From Atkinsonella hypoxylon (taxonomy: Eukaryota > Ascomycota > Sordariomycetes > Hypocreales > Clavicipitaceae), in assembly GCA_000729835.1 (NCBI GenBank), contig JFHB01000102.1, positions 1 to 64,000 of the forward strand: a stretch of 64,000 bases of DNA, written 5' to 3'. Numbering within the stretch: position 1 is the first letter of the stretch; every line of letters starts with the position of its first letter. Below are positions 46,194 to 55,918 of this stretch, in pieces. Under the pieces are notes generated by a model. It did no database searches. It was not told where the DNA came from and was given only the letters and a program-made list of their open reading frames with translations. Made by a program: the position numbers and the translations under genes.

Positions 46194-49100
46194 TACTATA
46201 ATTATTCTATAGACAGAATACTAATAAGAATAATATTGTTTAGTTATAGCAATAAGGGCTTAGCTAACTAGCTTAAGCACTCTTTTAACCTCTATAGAGG
46301 GGTAGAGGAAAATACAGTAGAAATAAGCTAAAAAGCAGCAGAAATTATAGCGCTTTACGAATTAGTTAAGAGCTAATCTCTATAAATAAAGGAGCTATAG
46401 CGCTTTATAATAGAATATATATAAATAGAGAAGTAGCTTTAAGCTACAGTAGGCTAGCAGCTAGAGGAACTTAAATAGAAGCCTCTACCTATAGTAAACC
46501 TTAACAATAGAAATAAATAGAGCTTTTAGGCTTAGTAAATAGCAATTACCTAAAAACTCTAGGCTAATAGCGCCTTTATAGGCACTATATAAAACTAGTA
46601 GTACTATTTATACTAAAGCTTATTGCTTAAGGTTTAGTAGAGAGTAGCTATCTATTATAAAGTAGATAAAGTAAGAGAATATAATATATAAGAGTTTCTT
46701 AATTACTTAGAATTAGTCTTTATAGACCCTTACTAGTAGAATTAAGCTATAATTAAGCTTAATTAGCTTTAATAGAGTAGCAATAAGTAGTTTATAGAAT
46801 TCTATATTTATTTTAAGGAGAAAATTACACTAGTAAAAGGGGCTAACTAGAACAATAGTGTAAAGTTAGCTAAGCTATAAATAGCGCTTAATAAGAAGAT
46901 AAAAGATTATAGTGTAGAAAGGGATATTCTACATTATAACTACCTTTAAGCAGTAAAGCGCTACTACAGTATTACACTAAACCTTAAGTTATATTGTATT
47001 AAGGAATAGTACTATTAGAAATATAGCTCTAGCTCTAAAGGGCCCTAAAATAGCAACATTAAGATAACTAAGGTTAATACTATAAAAACCTAATAGAAAT
47101 AAAAAAAGAGCGTAAAGAAATCTAGAGTAAAATAGCTAAATAAGGATGCTTTATAAGTAAAGTAGGCATTTAAGGCTAAGCTTAAGAAATACTACTAGAA
47201 AAAGTAATATATTTAATGTAAGTTATTTTAATACTATATTTAAGGATATAGATTATAATTAGTAGAATGTAAGCTAGAGTTAACTAATATATAAGTAGTA
47301 GTAATAGATAATATACAGAAGAAGAACTCTAATAAGTTAAAAAAAGGCTTACCCTTAGCCTTAGGCTTAGTATAGAGGTAAAGGTAATATAAATAATATA
47401 ATAACCCTTACTTAATAAGTAGCTAAAAGAAGAATATAGAGAGATAACTAAGAAAATAGATATATTACTGTTCCTTATCTCTATACTCTTTAACTAACTA
47501 TTGTTCTATAATATATAAATAAATAGTAGGTGTAACTACTTTACTGTAATAAGTAAGAGTTTAGCGTAATACTTTAGCTTAAAGTAAGTTTTACTGCTAT
47601 ATAAAAGAATAGTATAAATAGTAGTAAAGGTTAAATAGTAGTTCTATAATAGCTACTAAAGAAGCGCCTTAATTACTTCTTTAGTTTACTTATAGGCAGA
47701 TATTAATAGCTAGGTCTTCCTAGTAGTAGTCTATATAATCCTAGGCTTAACCTAAGATTATATCTTTAGAAGCCTATAGTTAGCCTATAATAAAGTTATT
47801 CTTAATGCTGCTAGCTAGAGCTTATTAGTAGATAAGGCTAAGGGCCTTATAATCTAAGCAGTAAGCTCTTAAGGCGTTAAGGACTTAATAAAACTAGTGT
47901 TAGTAGCAGTTTATAGCGCCTTAATAAAATAGAGTAAGAGCTAAGAGGTTGCTATACGTTTTATTGCTATAAGCCTTTAGGAAATTACCTCTATATTATT
48001 ATTATAAATCTCTCTAGAAGGCCTTAATTTACTAATGCTACTACTTAAATTAAAGAACTTTTATAATCTTTTTAAGAAAGAGAAAGTCTAAAGCCTTTTA
48101 CTGTATAAAGAGAGGCTAGATTACTATATTAAGCTAAAGTAGCAGCTAAATAGCTCCTTACTGTTACTACTGTAGGCTCTACTATATAATATACTATAGA
48201 ACTACTTATTAGAAATTAAAAGGTAGGTAATAGACTTAATAGATAAAGAATAGATTTAAGCTAGCTTCTTTTTAGCAATAGTACCTATTCTTTTAGCTAA
48301 AAAGCTAAGTAAAGAATAGTAATTCTATATTAATTATTAAGCTCTTAATAAGATTATAGAATAAAACTATTACCTACTTCCCTTAATAAAGGAAACGCTT
48401 AAGTTATTATTAAAGGTATATTAGTTTATTAAGCTAAACGTATAGTTAGCCTTCTATAGAATCTAGATAGTAGACAGTAAGGAGCACCTTATAGTATTTT
48501 ACACCTAGTTTAGCCTCTTTAAATAGCTAGTCTATCCCTTTAGGTTAGTAGAAGCTCTAGCTACATTTTAATAATATATTAATAGCGCACTAGAAGAGGC
48601 CCTTAGAGATTATATAACTACTTATCTAAATAATATCCTTATTTATATAGAGAGTTCTAGGAAAGACTATATATATAAGGTATAGAGAATTCTAGAAAAG
48701 CTACAGTTAGTAGAGCTACACTTAGATCTTAAGAAATATTACTTTACTATAACTAAAGTTAAATACCTTAGCTTTATAGTTATAGCTAAAAGGGAGATAT
48801 ACTTAAATCTAGAAAAGATTATAGCTATTTAGAAGTAGTAAGCTTCTACTAAGTTATAAGAGGTATAAAGCTTCCTTAGATTTATAAACTTTTACTATAA
48901 CTTTATATTAGATTTTTTAAATATTATAGAGCCTCTAGTTAACTTAATAAAGAAAAGAGTTCTATTTTAATAAATAGAGAAATATAAAAGGTTATTTATA
49001 AGGCTTAAGGAGACCTTTACTTTATACTTAGTCTTAGCTTAATAGAACTCTAAGAAGAATATAGTAGTAAAGGCTAATTACTTAAGAGAGGTCTTTAGTA

Positions 49101-51615
49101 GCTATTTATTCTAATATAATAAAGCTAATGTACTATAGCCTATAGTATACTATTTAGCTAGATTATCTCTAGCTTAATATAACTATACTATTTATAATAA
49201 GAAGCTTTTAGCAATAATATCTTGCCTTAAGGCCTAAGCAGTAAAGCTATAAAGAGTAATATACCTCTTTATAATTTTTACTAACTATAAGAATCTAGAA
49301 TACTTTATATCTCTATAAGAGATCTTTAAGCGTTAAGCTAAATATATAGAACTTCTTTCTCTCTTTAACTACTACTTATAATACTGCTTAGGGCTATAGG
49401 TAGAGCAACTAAATATATTATTATAATAAGAGTAAGATTAAGATAGAGTAACGCTATAGATAAGCTAGATTCTCTAGCCTCTCTCTATTAGCTACCTTAG
49501 CGCTCTCTATAGAGATAAGGAGAAGAAGAAGGTTATAGAAGATATTACAGTAGAAATAGCTAGTAAAGTAACGCTAAAAAGTTAACTAACTATAGCTTTA
49601 TAGGTACTAGCTAGAATAACGCTATTTCTAGATAAACACTTATAAAGTCTATAGAACTAAGGAGTATAGAAAGACCTAGTATACCTAATAAGGTTAAATG
49701 TAGTCTAAAAGGGGAAGAGAAGGTTCTTATTAAAGGTAAAGATATAAGAATAAATTATAAACTATACCCTTAATATATAAGAAGCGCTAGTTTACTAAAG
49801 CTGCCTCTAAGTTCTTAAGTATAAGCTATTAACTACTATACTAATATATAGAATATATAAGTTACTAATATTAAGCTACTTAGGATAAAATACTACATTT
49901 TAGGCATTAATATATAACTATTACTAGAATAGGCTGTTCTAAGATATTGCTTAATATATTTAAAACTACTACTACTACAGCAACTAAAAGAGTAAAAGGT
50001 TGTAGTAAGACTTATTACAACCTATTCTAGCGCTAAATAGGTATTAGTTATAGATCTCTATAGATTTTATAATAGATTTACTAGCGCTAAACTAAACTAC
50101 ACTCTCTTACTTAATAGTTATTACTAATTAACTTTTAAAGTATATATAGTTAAAAGCAATAACCTCTATAGAGGTAGAGGAATATACCTAGTAGTTTAAG
50201 CATTATTAGTAGTAGTTTTATAGGTTTCTAAAATAAATTATCTCTAACTATAGTTTAAACTAATTAAGTACCTTTTAAACTACTCTTTATTGCCTTATTA
50301 GAATTAAATAATTGCTATTTATATTCTATTACCTATAGATAAACAATAGAATAAAGAGAGTTAATTGGAAAGTATAAGTAATTCTATAGATTATAGTTGC
50401 CTTTTTACAGTTTAACTAGTCTAAATATCTCCCTATATACTAGCTAGCTATTAACAATAGAAATTCCTTAGTAATAGGTATAAGCCTAAACTAGGCAATA
50501 TATAGGTATAATATAGACTTTATCTAAAAGCTTATAAATAAAGAGAAGTCCTAAGTTTTATATAAAAGAGAGGCTTTAGCGTTTCTTAAATAACTATAAA
50601 AAAGTATAAATATTACTTAAGCTATAATTAACTTTACTTAGTAAAGGTAGTAAAAGTAGTTAAATAGAAGCTATAAGCTAGTAGAACAGTATAAGGTAAA
50701 GAACTTAGTTTAGCTAACGCTTTATTATATTAAAATAAACTGCTTAAGTTAGAAACTTAATTAGGTTATAGTAAAGTATATAGTTATAGATATACTAATA
50801 CCTTTAACTATAAAGTTAGATATTCTACTAGGAATTTACCTAGTCTTCTATATTAACCTTATTAAGTAAGTAGTAATAAACCTCTTACTTTTCTAGTAAC
50901 TAGTAGACTTAAGGCTTAGTTCTAAGCTAACTATAATAGATACTTTGTCGCCTTAAAACCAAACCCCTAAATGACCATGCAGCCCACACTAAAGCAGGTA
51001 ATGATACAGTGCACGTTAAGATCGAAGAGGATTAGTAGAGAGCGAGATATTTGCCTATATATACTATTAAACGATAGTAGGTAAGAAGATTAAATAGTCT
51101 AAAAAGGCAGAAATAAAATATTAGTTATAGCTTAGAAGATATATATACGCAAAAAGAGCTAGATATATTAAAGTGTTATAAAAAGTATTAGTAGTAGTAA
51201 AGTAAGGTTTCTTAAGTGTTAAGTATTGTAAATTAAAATAGGCTAAAAGATATTAATTAATTAAAAGAGATAAAGGCTAAAAAGAGCTAGCAGAAGCTGC
51301 TTACGCTTCCTTACTTCCTTCCTTAAACTATTTATATGTCCAGGCGATGCGCACTCTTATAGGGAAAATCTGTATGTGGCATCCCTTGCAAAGCTAATAT
51401 AAGAACGCAAGGGGGTAACCCCGCCGCGACACAATACTAACTTGTCCCTTAAGGAATATAGAGTAAAGGAAATTCTAGTTGCTAAAAACGCCTTAAGCTA
51501 AAGAAAACACTATTAAGTGCTAATTAAGTAGGTAGAATTTATTTAATCTATATAGAAACAGCTAAAGAACTTCTTTAATATAAAAGCACTAAATTAATTT
51601 AAGTTATAGTAAAAA
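46194..51615 (+). pseudogene. Gypsy-B1 gag-pol, RIP-inactivated
   Basis: Plus strand. Gag occupies about 46200-47400. Protease near 47518-47560 reads INSRCNYFTVISKSLA, where the active D-S-G is now N-S-R. Reverse transcriptase at about 48480-48900: catalytic box YLNNILIYIESSRKDYI at 48623 onward, then KVKYLSFIV. RNase H at about 49170-49260 (YNKKLLAIISCLKA). Integrase at about 49880-50650 (ISIDFIIDLLALN near 50060). Chromodomain at about 51458-51615, just after the solo Gypsy-A LTR. Stops are mostly TAG and TAA at Trp and Gln codons. Confidence 0.85.
50945..51433 (-). repeat. Solo Gypsy-A LTR, 489 bp
   Basis: Complete LTR with exact target duplication ATACT (50940-50944 and 51434-51438). Plus-strand ends TTGTCGCC...GCGACACA. 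Both outer ends are unmutated while the middle is RIP-mutated. It lies immediately before the chromodomain of Gypsy-B1; removing it restores AGATACTAACTTGTCCC, as in Gypsy-B0 at 2988. Confidence 0.95.
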
Positions 51616-52309
51616 GACGCTTAATTTAACAATAAGCCTAGTAAAGGTATAGTAAAATTTTATATAAACTTTAATAGCAACCTAGTTATCTTTAACTAAA
51701 AATAAATAAAAATAAACTCTCCTTTATAGGGGTCTATATAATTATTATAAAAAAAAAAAAAATTTAAGAAATATAATAAAGATAAAGGGAATTTTTTAGT
51801 AAGTAGTAAAGAGGTATAAGCTAGTACAGTAAAGAGGTATAGCTACTTAAATAATAGCTTATTAGCCTCTAAATAGTTAAGGCGTAGAAGCTAGAGAGGC
51901 TATATAGCGTTATTAAGCTAGTGTAGAAGTAAGAGCTAAAAGAGTAGATTAAGTAAGCAGCACTAGAACTAATGTAAGTAAGAATATAACTAACGCTTTA
52001 GGTTAAGGCTCTACCCTAGTAGGTATAGGTAAGGAGGTAACGTTCTATATAGCTTAACGCCTTAAGCGTAAAGGTATAGTATTTAAAGAAGAAAAGATAA
52101 AGAGAGAGAATATTAAGGGGGCACTAGGTTAGGTTAGAGTTATATACTTTAGGAATATAGCTAGTAGCTACTGCTGTAAGCAGTTAGTGCTTTTAAGCTT
52201 AGTCTAAAGATATATATACTTTTAGTAGATTGCCTTAATATTATTATATAAGAGTAAAGAAGTAATATAGAGCAGTAAAGAGGTATTATATAGTAGTAAA
52301 GGAGCATTA

Positions 52310-52348
52310 ACGTAGGGCACCCACCTACGGAACCCACCTACATTCGGA
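52310..52348 (+). repeat. Fot-F left terminal inverted repeat, 39 bp
   Basis: Exact reverse complement of 54105-54143. It contains the short sub-repeat CCCACCTACnnnA twice, a possible transposase binding pattern. Confidence 0.93.
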
Positions 52349-52399
52349 ACGCGAATTGCCACAACAACAACATTCTATTAGCGTTAAATTATTCAGCGC

Positions 52400-54000
52400 C
52401 ACGAGCTAAGAATGGCTGTAATTGGTGTTGCCTAGCTACCAAGCTGCTACTTATAATATAGATCCTTAAAACCGATATTAGCAGCAGCTGTAGCGGCCTC
52501 CTAGAGCGCTAGAAGGCGCTGCTAAGCCTTTTCTACATCCTTAATATTAACGAATTTTTTATTTAGGTTATAAGTAACTTTCTGCTTTTTCTATAGTTTA
52601 TATCGATTAATTTAATGCTAGAGGTCCTAAATCTAGCGCTCTACATTTATTAGCTTAAGGTTTTTATTATCTAATCCCTTCTAGATTTTACGAAATAATT
52701 AACAGTAAGCTAGGCCTAATGCTTATAGTTTAATTACTTAGTTAACAAGCTAATAAATATAACAGCTGTGCTAAGGGGTTATAAGATAGTTATTCTAACT
52801 ATTATTTATGCTTACTAGAGCTAGCGTAAAAGGTTTTTTAGCTAACAGTAGTAATTTTAATAGAAGAGGTCTACTAATGTTTAAAGGGCAAATTCTAGTA
52901 GCTTTCTAACCTACTAAGATATTTCTTTTTGTAATCCTAGCTTTATAAGCCTTATAGTAACATTCTAGAAACAGAGACTTACTTATAGAGGTTATTGTTA
53001 ATAATAGTTAGAAGTCTATAATTAAAGCGCAATAGCTAGCCTTAACAGGCGCAAAAACGCCTACATTAAGTAGTTGTAGTATATATAATAAATGTTCTAG
53101 TAGAAAAAGTAGATAGATATTGTTTTTAAAGCACTTAAGCATAAAGTTATTATTAATATAACTATTGTAACTATTAAGAATAAGAAGCTAGGCCTCTAAC
53201 GATTTAGTAGGTGTTGTTTTAGGGATAAAGACCTCTTTTAGCTAATGTAGCCTAATTATATTCGATGTTCAGCCGTTAGGTAATACTGTAAAGTGCTATA
53301 TACTATATTTAGCTGTATTATCTTTATTAGAGAACTACTGCTGCTGTACGCTCTATCCCTTAAATATAACAAGAGGGTAAATTGCTCTACTATCTGCACT
53401 AATGCACTTAATAATTAAAGTCTAATAACGTAATCTAGGGTGTTTTCTAATAATGCTCTTTATTTACAAGCTTCTAAGCACTAGGCTATTACTCCTCTAG
53501 CCCTCTTAAATGCCTGTTTTATCTATATTGTATTAGTTTGTTGTTTTAATTAACTTAATAATAGATTAGTCTAGGAGAGCAAAGAAGCCCTTAATAGAAT
53601 TAGTAGAAGCTCTATTAATGCAGCAGGAATCTATTCGCTTGCCTCTCTTTATTAATACTTCTAGATGCCTATATAAAAAGCCCTAAACCTAGTTCTTTCT
53701 AAGAGGTTAAAAGTTGCTGCCTTTAGCTAGTAGGTGTAACACAATGCTATAGAGCTGTAAATAAGTTATAGGCACATTTAATAATGCCTAGGATAAAATC
53801 TAGCTAATAAGGCTTTCTTCTTCCTTATAAGAGAGTTACTGCAATTGCTTAAATGCATTATTTCGCGTTTAGCAGCCTTTAAATCGGTTCTAAAGCGTTG
53901 TCTTTAGTATTAACTACTGCTTTACTGCTTAGGCAATTAGTAGGCCTTCTGTAATAGTAAGTATTGCATCTTAAATGTTGTTTTCCGTGTAGTTAGGCAT
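52400..54000 (-). pseudogene. Fot1-like transposase, RIP-inactivated
   Basis: The minus-strand frame starts at ATG (54000) with MPNYTENNI, then ITEGLLIA and LKTTLQNRFKGC, a psq-type helix-turn-helix. Next come LNVPITYLQLYSIVLHLLAKG and GFLYRHLEVL, the CENP-B/Tc5-type DNA-binding half. The DDE part begins near 53525 with YNIDKTGI, and near 53080-53030 reads LQLLNVGVFAPVKASYCAL, matching the conserved pogo/Fot motif after the second catalytic Asp. There are in-frame stops at Gln and Trp codons throughout. The frame spans about the usual 530 residues. Confidence 0.85.
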
Positions 54001-54104
54001 CGCGAAGCTAATAATAATAAAATTATAATAGTAGTAGTTAAATTGCACGAAAAAACGCGGTTTAAAGATAGCTGCTTCTAGTGTTGAAGGAGGTAAATTT
54101 ACGG

Positions 54105-54143
54105 TCCGAATGTAGGTGGGTTCCGTAGGTGGGTGCCCTACGT
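54105..54143 (-). repeat. Fot-F right terminal inverted repeat, 39 bp
   Basis: Exact reverse complement of 52310-52348; ends CCCTACGT before the TA duplication. Confidence 0.93.
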
Positions 54144-55486
54144 TAGTAATAGAAGGTAGTAGTAATAAAGGTAGAGTAGTAGCAGTAAGTATAGGTAAAG
54201 ATAAGAAGCTAACGTTAACCTCTATAGAGTTATACCTCTCTAAAGGGAGAAACTTATCTAGGTTAAACTTATTATTCTTAAGGGTAATAGAATTACTCTT
54301 AATATATTTAGAGCTAAAGAGAGAAAAAAGAGTATATATAGAGTAATTAGCGTCTTAAAGAGAATAATAAAGAGGAGGTATAGGTGTATTCTTCTTACCT
54401 ATATAGTTAGCAGTAAGTGTATTCTCTAGAAAGCAATTGTAGTAGCTATATATATTTAAAAACTTATATATAAGATATATTTAATAGGCATACTAGCTAA
54501 TATTTAGTAGGATTAAGGCAGACTTTACTGTAAGCCCTTAGTTAGTAAGCGCTTATATTTTAGCGAAATAGCGCTATAGGTAGAGATACTTAGTAAAGAG
54601 GCTAGAATTCTATATATAGCCTCTATATCTCTATATATATAGGCAATATTCCCTCCTTTAGCTAGAACAACAGTAGTATAATCCCCTTTTGCAAAGATTA
54701 TTGCAGTATAATATATAAATATCCTTAAGTATATTGCTGTTAAACAGCTTAAAGTTATTAAAGTCCCTTTATATAAAGAAGCTACTAATAAAGCAATAGT
54801 AAGCAATAGTAAGCGTTATAGAAGTAGGTATAAATAGAGCGCTAGCGCTAGCAATACAGCTAGTTAAGCTCTAAATATATTTTAGGTTAGTATAAATAGA
54901 AGTTGCCTATAGAGGAATAAGTAGTGTACTTTAGGCTAGTAGAATAATATACTGCGCTTTTTAGTTAGTAAACTACCTATAGTTAAATAGGCTTAGCTTA
55001 AAGACAGTAGAAAGAGAAGCTTATATAGAGAAAGACTTAGCAGTAATAGTGTAAAAATTTAAGGAAACTTAGAAGCAATAATAGATTTTATTTAGCTTAT
55101 AAAAAGCGTTAAAAAAGGCTTAAAAAAAGAAGAAAGAAGGAGATAGTAAAAGGAGATAAAGAACTACTTATTTATATTTTAGAAGAGGCTAAAGGCTGCT
55201 TAACTATACACTTAATAATAATAATAGTAACTATTTATACTCTACCTCTATTTTAAATATACCTAGCTAATATAAATAAACTATAATAATTACTCTACAC
55301 TTAAGAGAGGTATTAGTGTAATAATAAGCTATTAAGGTAAACTACTTAAACGCAAAATATTTATAACTGTTTTTAGAGAAGAAGAGAAAGAAGAAAAGTA
55401 AATAGCTACAATTAATAACTAGCAGTTAAGATATATTATAGAGAGGCCTTAAGTCTAGAAGGAGAGAAAGGAGAGAAAGAAGGGTG

Positions 55487-55595
55487 TATTATAGACTTAA
55501 GCCTATAGCTTAAGTCTTTATATAGAGTTAGAAAAAGGAGCTAAAGAGAGAGAAAAGAGTACTTTAGTAAGTAAAGGAATAGAAGTAAACTACAC
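55487..55595 (+). repeat. Gypsy-B1 3' LTR, first 109 bp
   Basis: Matches the start of 45749-46193, RIP-altered (TATTATAGACTTAAGCC). Cut by the 5' LTR of Gypsy-B2; the rest should resume beyond the window, after Gypsy-B2. Confidence 0.85.
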
Positions 55596-55918
55596 TGTTA
55601 TGGACTCGAGCCTTAGGCTCGGGTCTTTCAGTAGAGGGAGGACAGCAGGAGAGGGATAGAGGTCTATATAGGTAAAGGGATAGAAGCAAGCTGCATTCGT
55701 CTAGAGGTTAGCTAGACTTTACTAGGCCCTAGAGAGAGAACCTTAGCTATAGAGTATATGCTAAAAGGGGCTCCTAAGGGGATAGACCTACCCCTAGATA
55801 TATAGTATAAGAGTATAGAGAGGCTTCTAGTTCCTTCTCTCTTCCTCCTTTTCTCTCTATAATTATAGTTCTTATTATAAACGCTAGTTAGCAGCAGCTA
55901 CTAGATTAGTCTATTATA
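55596..55918 (+). repeat. Gypsy-B2 5' LTR, 323 bp
   Basis: Starts TGTTATGGACTCGAGCC with a hairpin whose arms are GACTCGAGCC and GGCTCGGGTC around TTA. It ends AGTCTATTATA. The outer first 200 bp are little mutated. Confidence 0.92.

Larger units (their letters stand above)
52310..54143 (-). mobile_element. Fot-F: pogo/Fot1-type DNA transposon, 1834 bp
   Basis: Perfect 39-bp terminal inverted repeats (52310-52348 and 54105-54143) beginning ACGTAGGGCACCCACC, flanked by a TA duplication (52308-52309 and 54144-54145). The empty site is seen in Gypsy-B0 at 3831-3850 (GGAGCAGTAGTAGTAGAGG). The length fits Fot1-like elements (about 1.9 kb). The repeats are unmutated; the interior is RIP-mutated. 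It encodes a minus-strand transposase remnant. Confidence 0.93.
51763..55486 (+). other. Gypsy-B1 post-pol module, split by Fot-F
   Basis: Follows a 14-A tract (51749-51762). About 1.9 kb once Fot-F and its duplicated TA are removed; homologous to 3314-5672. It contains the plus-strand 76-codon frame 54116-54346, which starts inside the Fot-F terminal repeat and is chance, and the minus-strand 93-codon frame 54525-54806, without recognisable domain. Function unknown. Confidence 0.6.
45749..55595 (+). mobile_element. Gypsy-B1 chromovirus with two insertions, 3' LTR truncated
   Basis: 5' LTR 45749-46193 (445 bp), gag-pol to about 51615, post-pol module, and the first 109 bp of the 3' LTR (55487-55595), where Gypsy-B2 is inserted. 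A solo Gypsy-A LTR (50945-51433) and Fot-F (52310-54143) lie inside. Its LTR belongs to a longer subtype: about 120 bp extra near the start compared with the 323-bp LTRs of Gypsy-B0 and B2. The 109-bp 3' piece carries the long-subtype start (AGCCTATAGCTTAAGTC), confirming that it belongs to this copy. Confidence 0.88.

Noticed and set aside
52310..54143. hAT element or Helitron
   Set aside because: An 8-bp duplication is absent. The TA duplication, the ACGT-starting inverted repeats and the LQLLNVGVF motif fit pogo/Fot1.
54116..54346. Plus-strand ORF of 76 codons
   Set aside because: Starts inside the Fot-F terminal repeat and continues into the Gypsy-B module; no conserved counterpart in Gypsy-B0 or B2.
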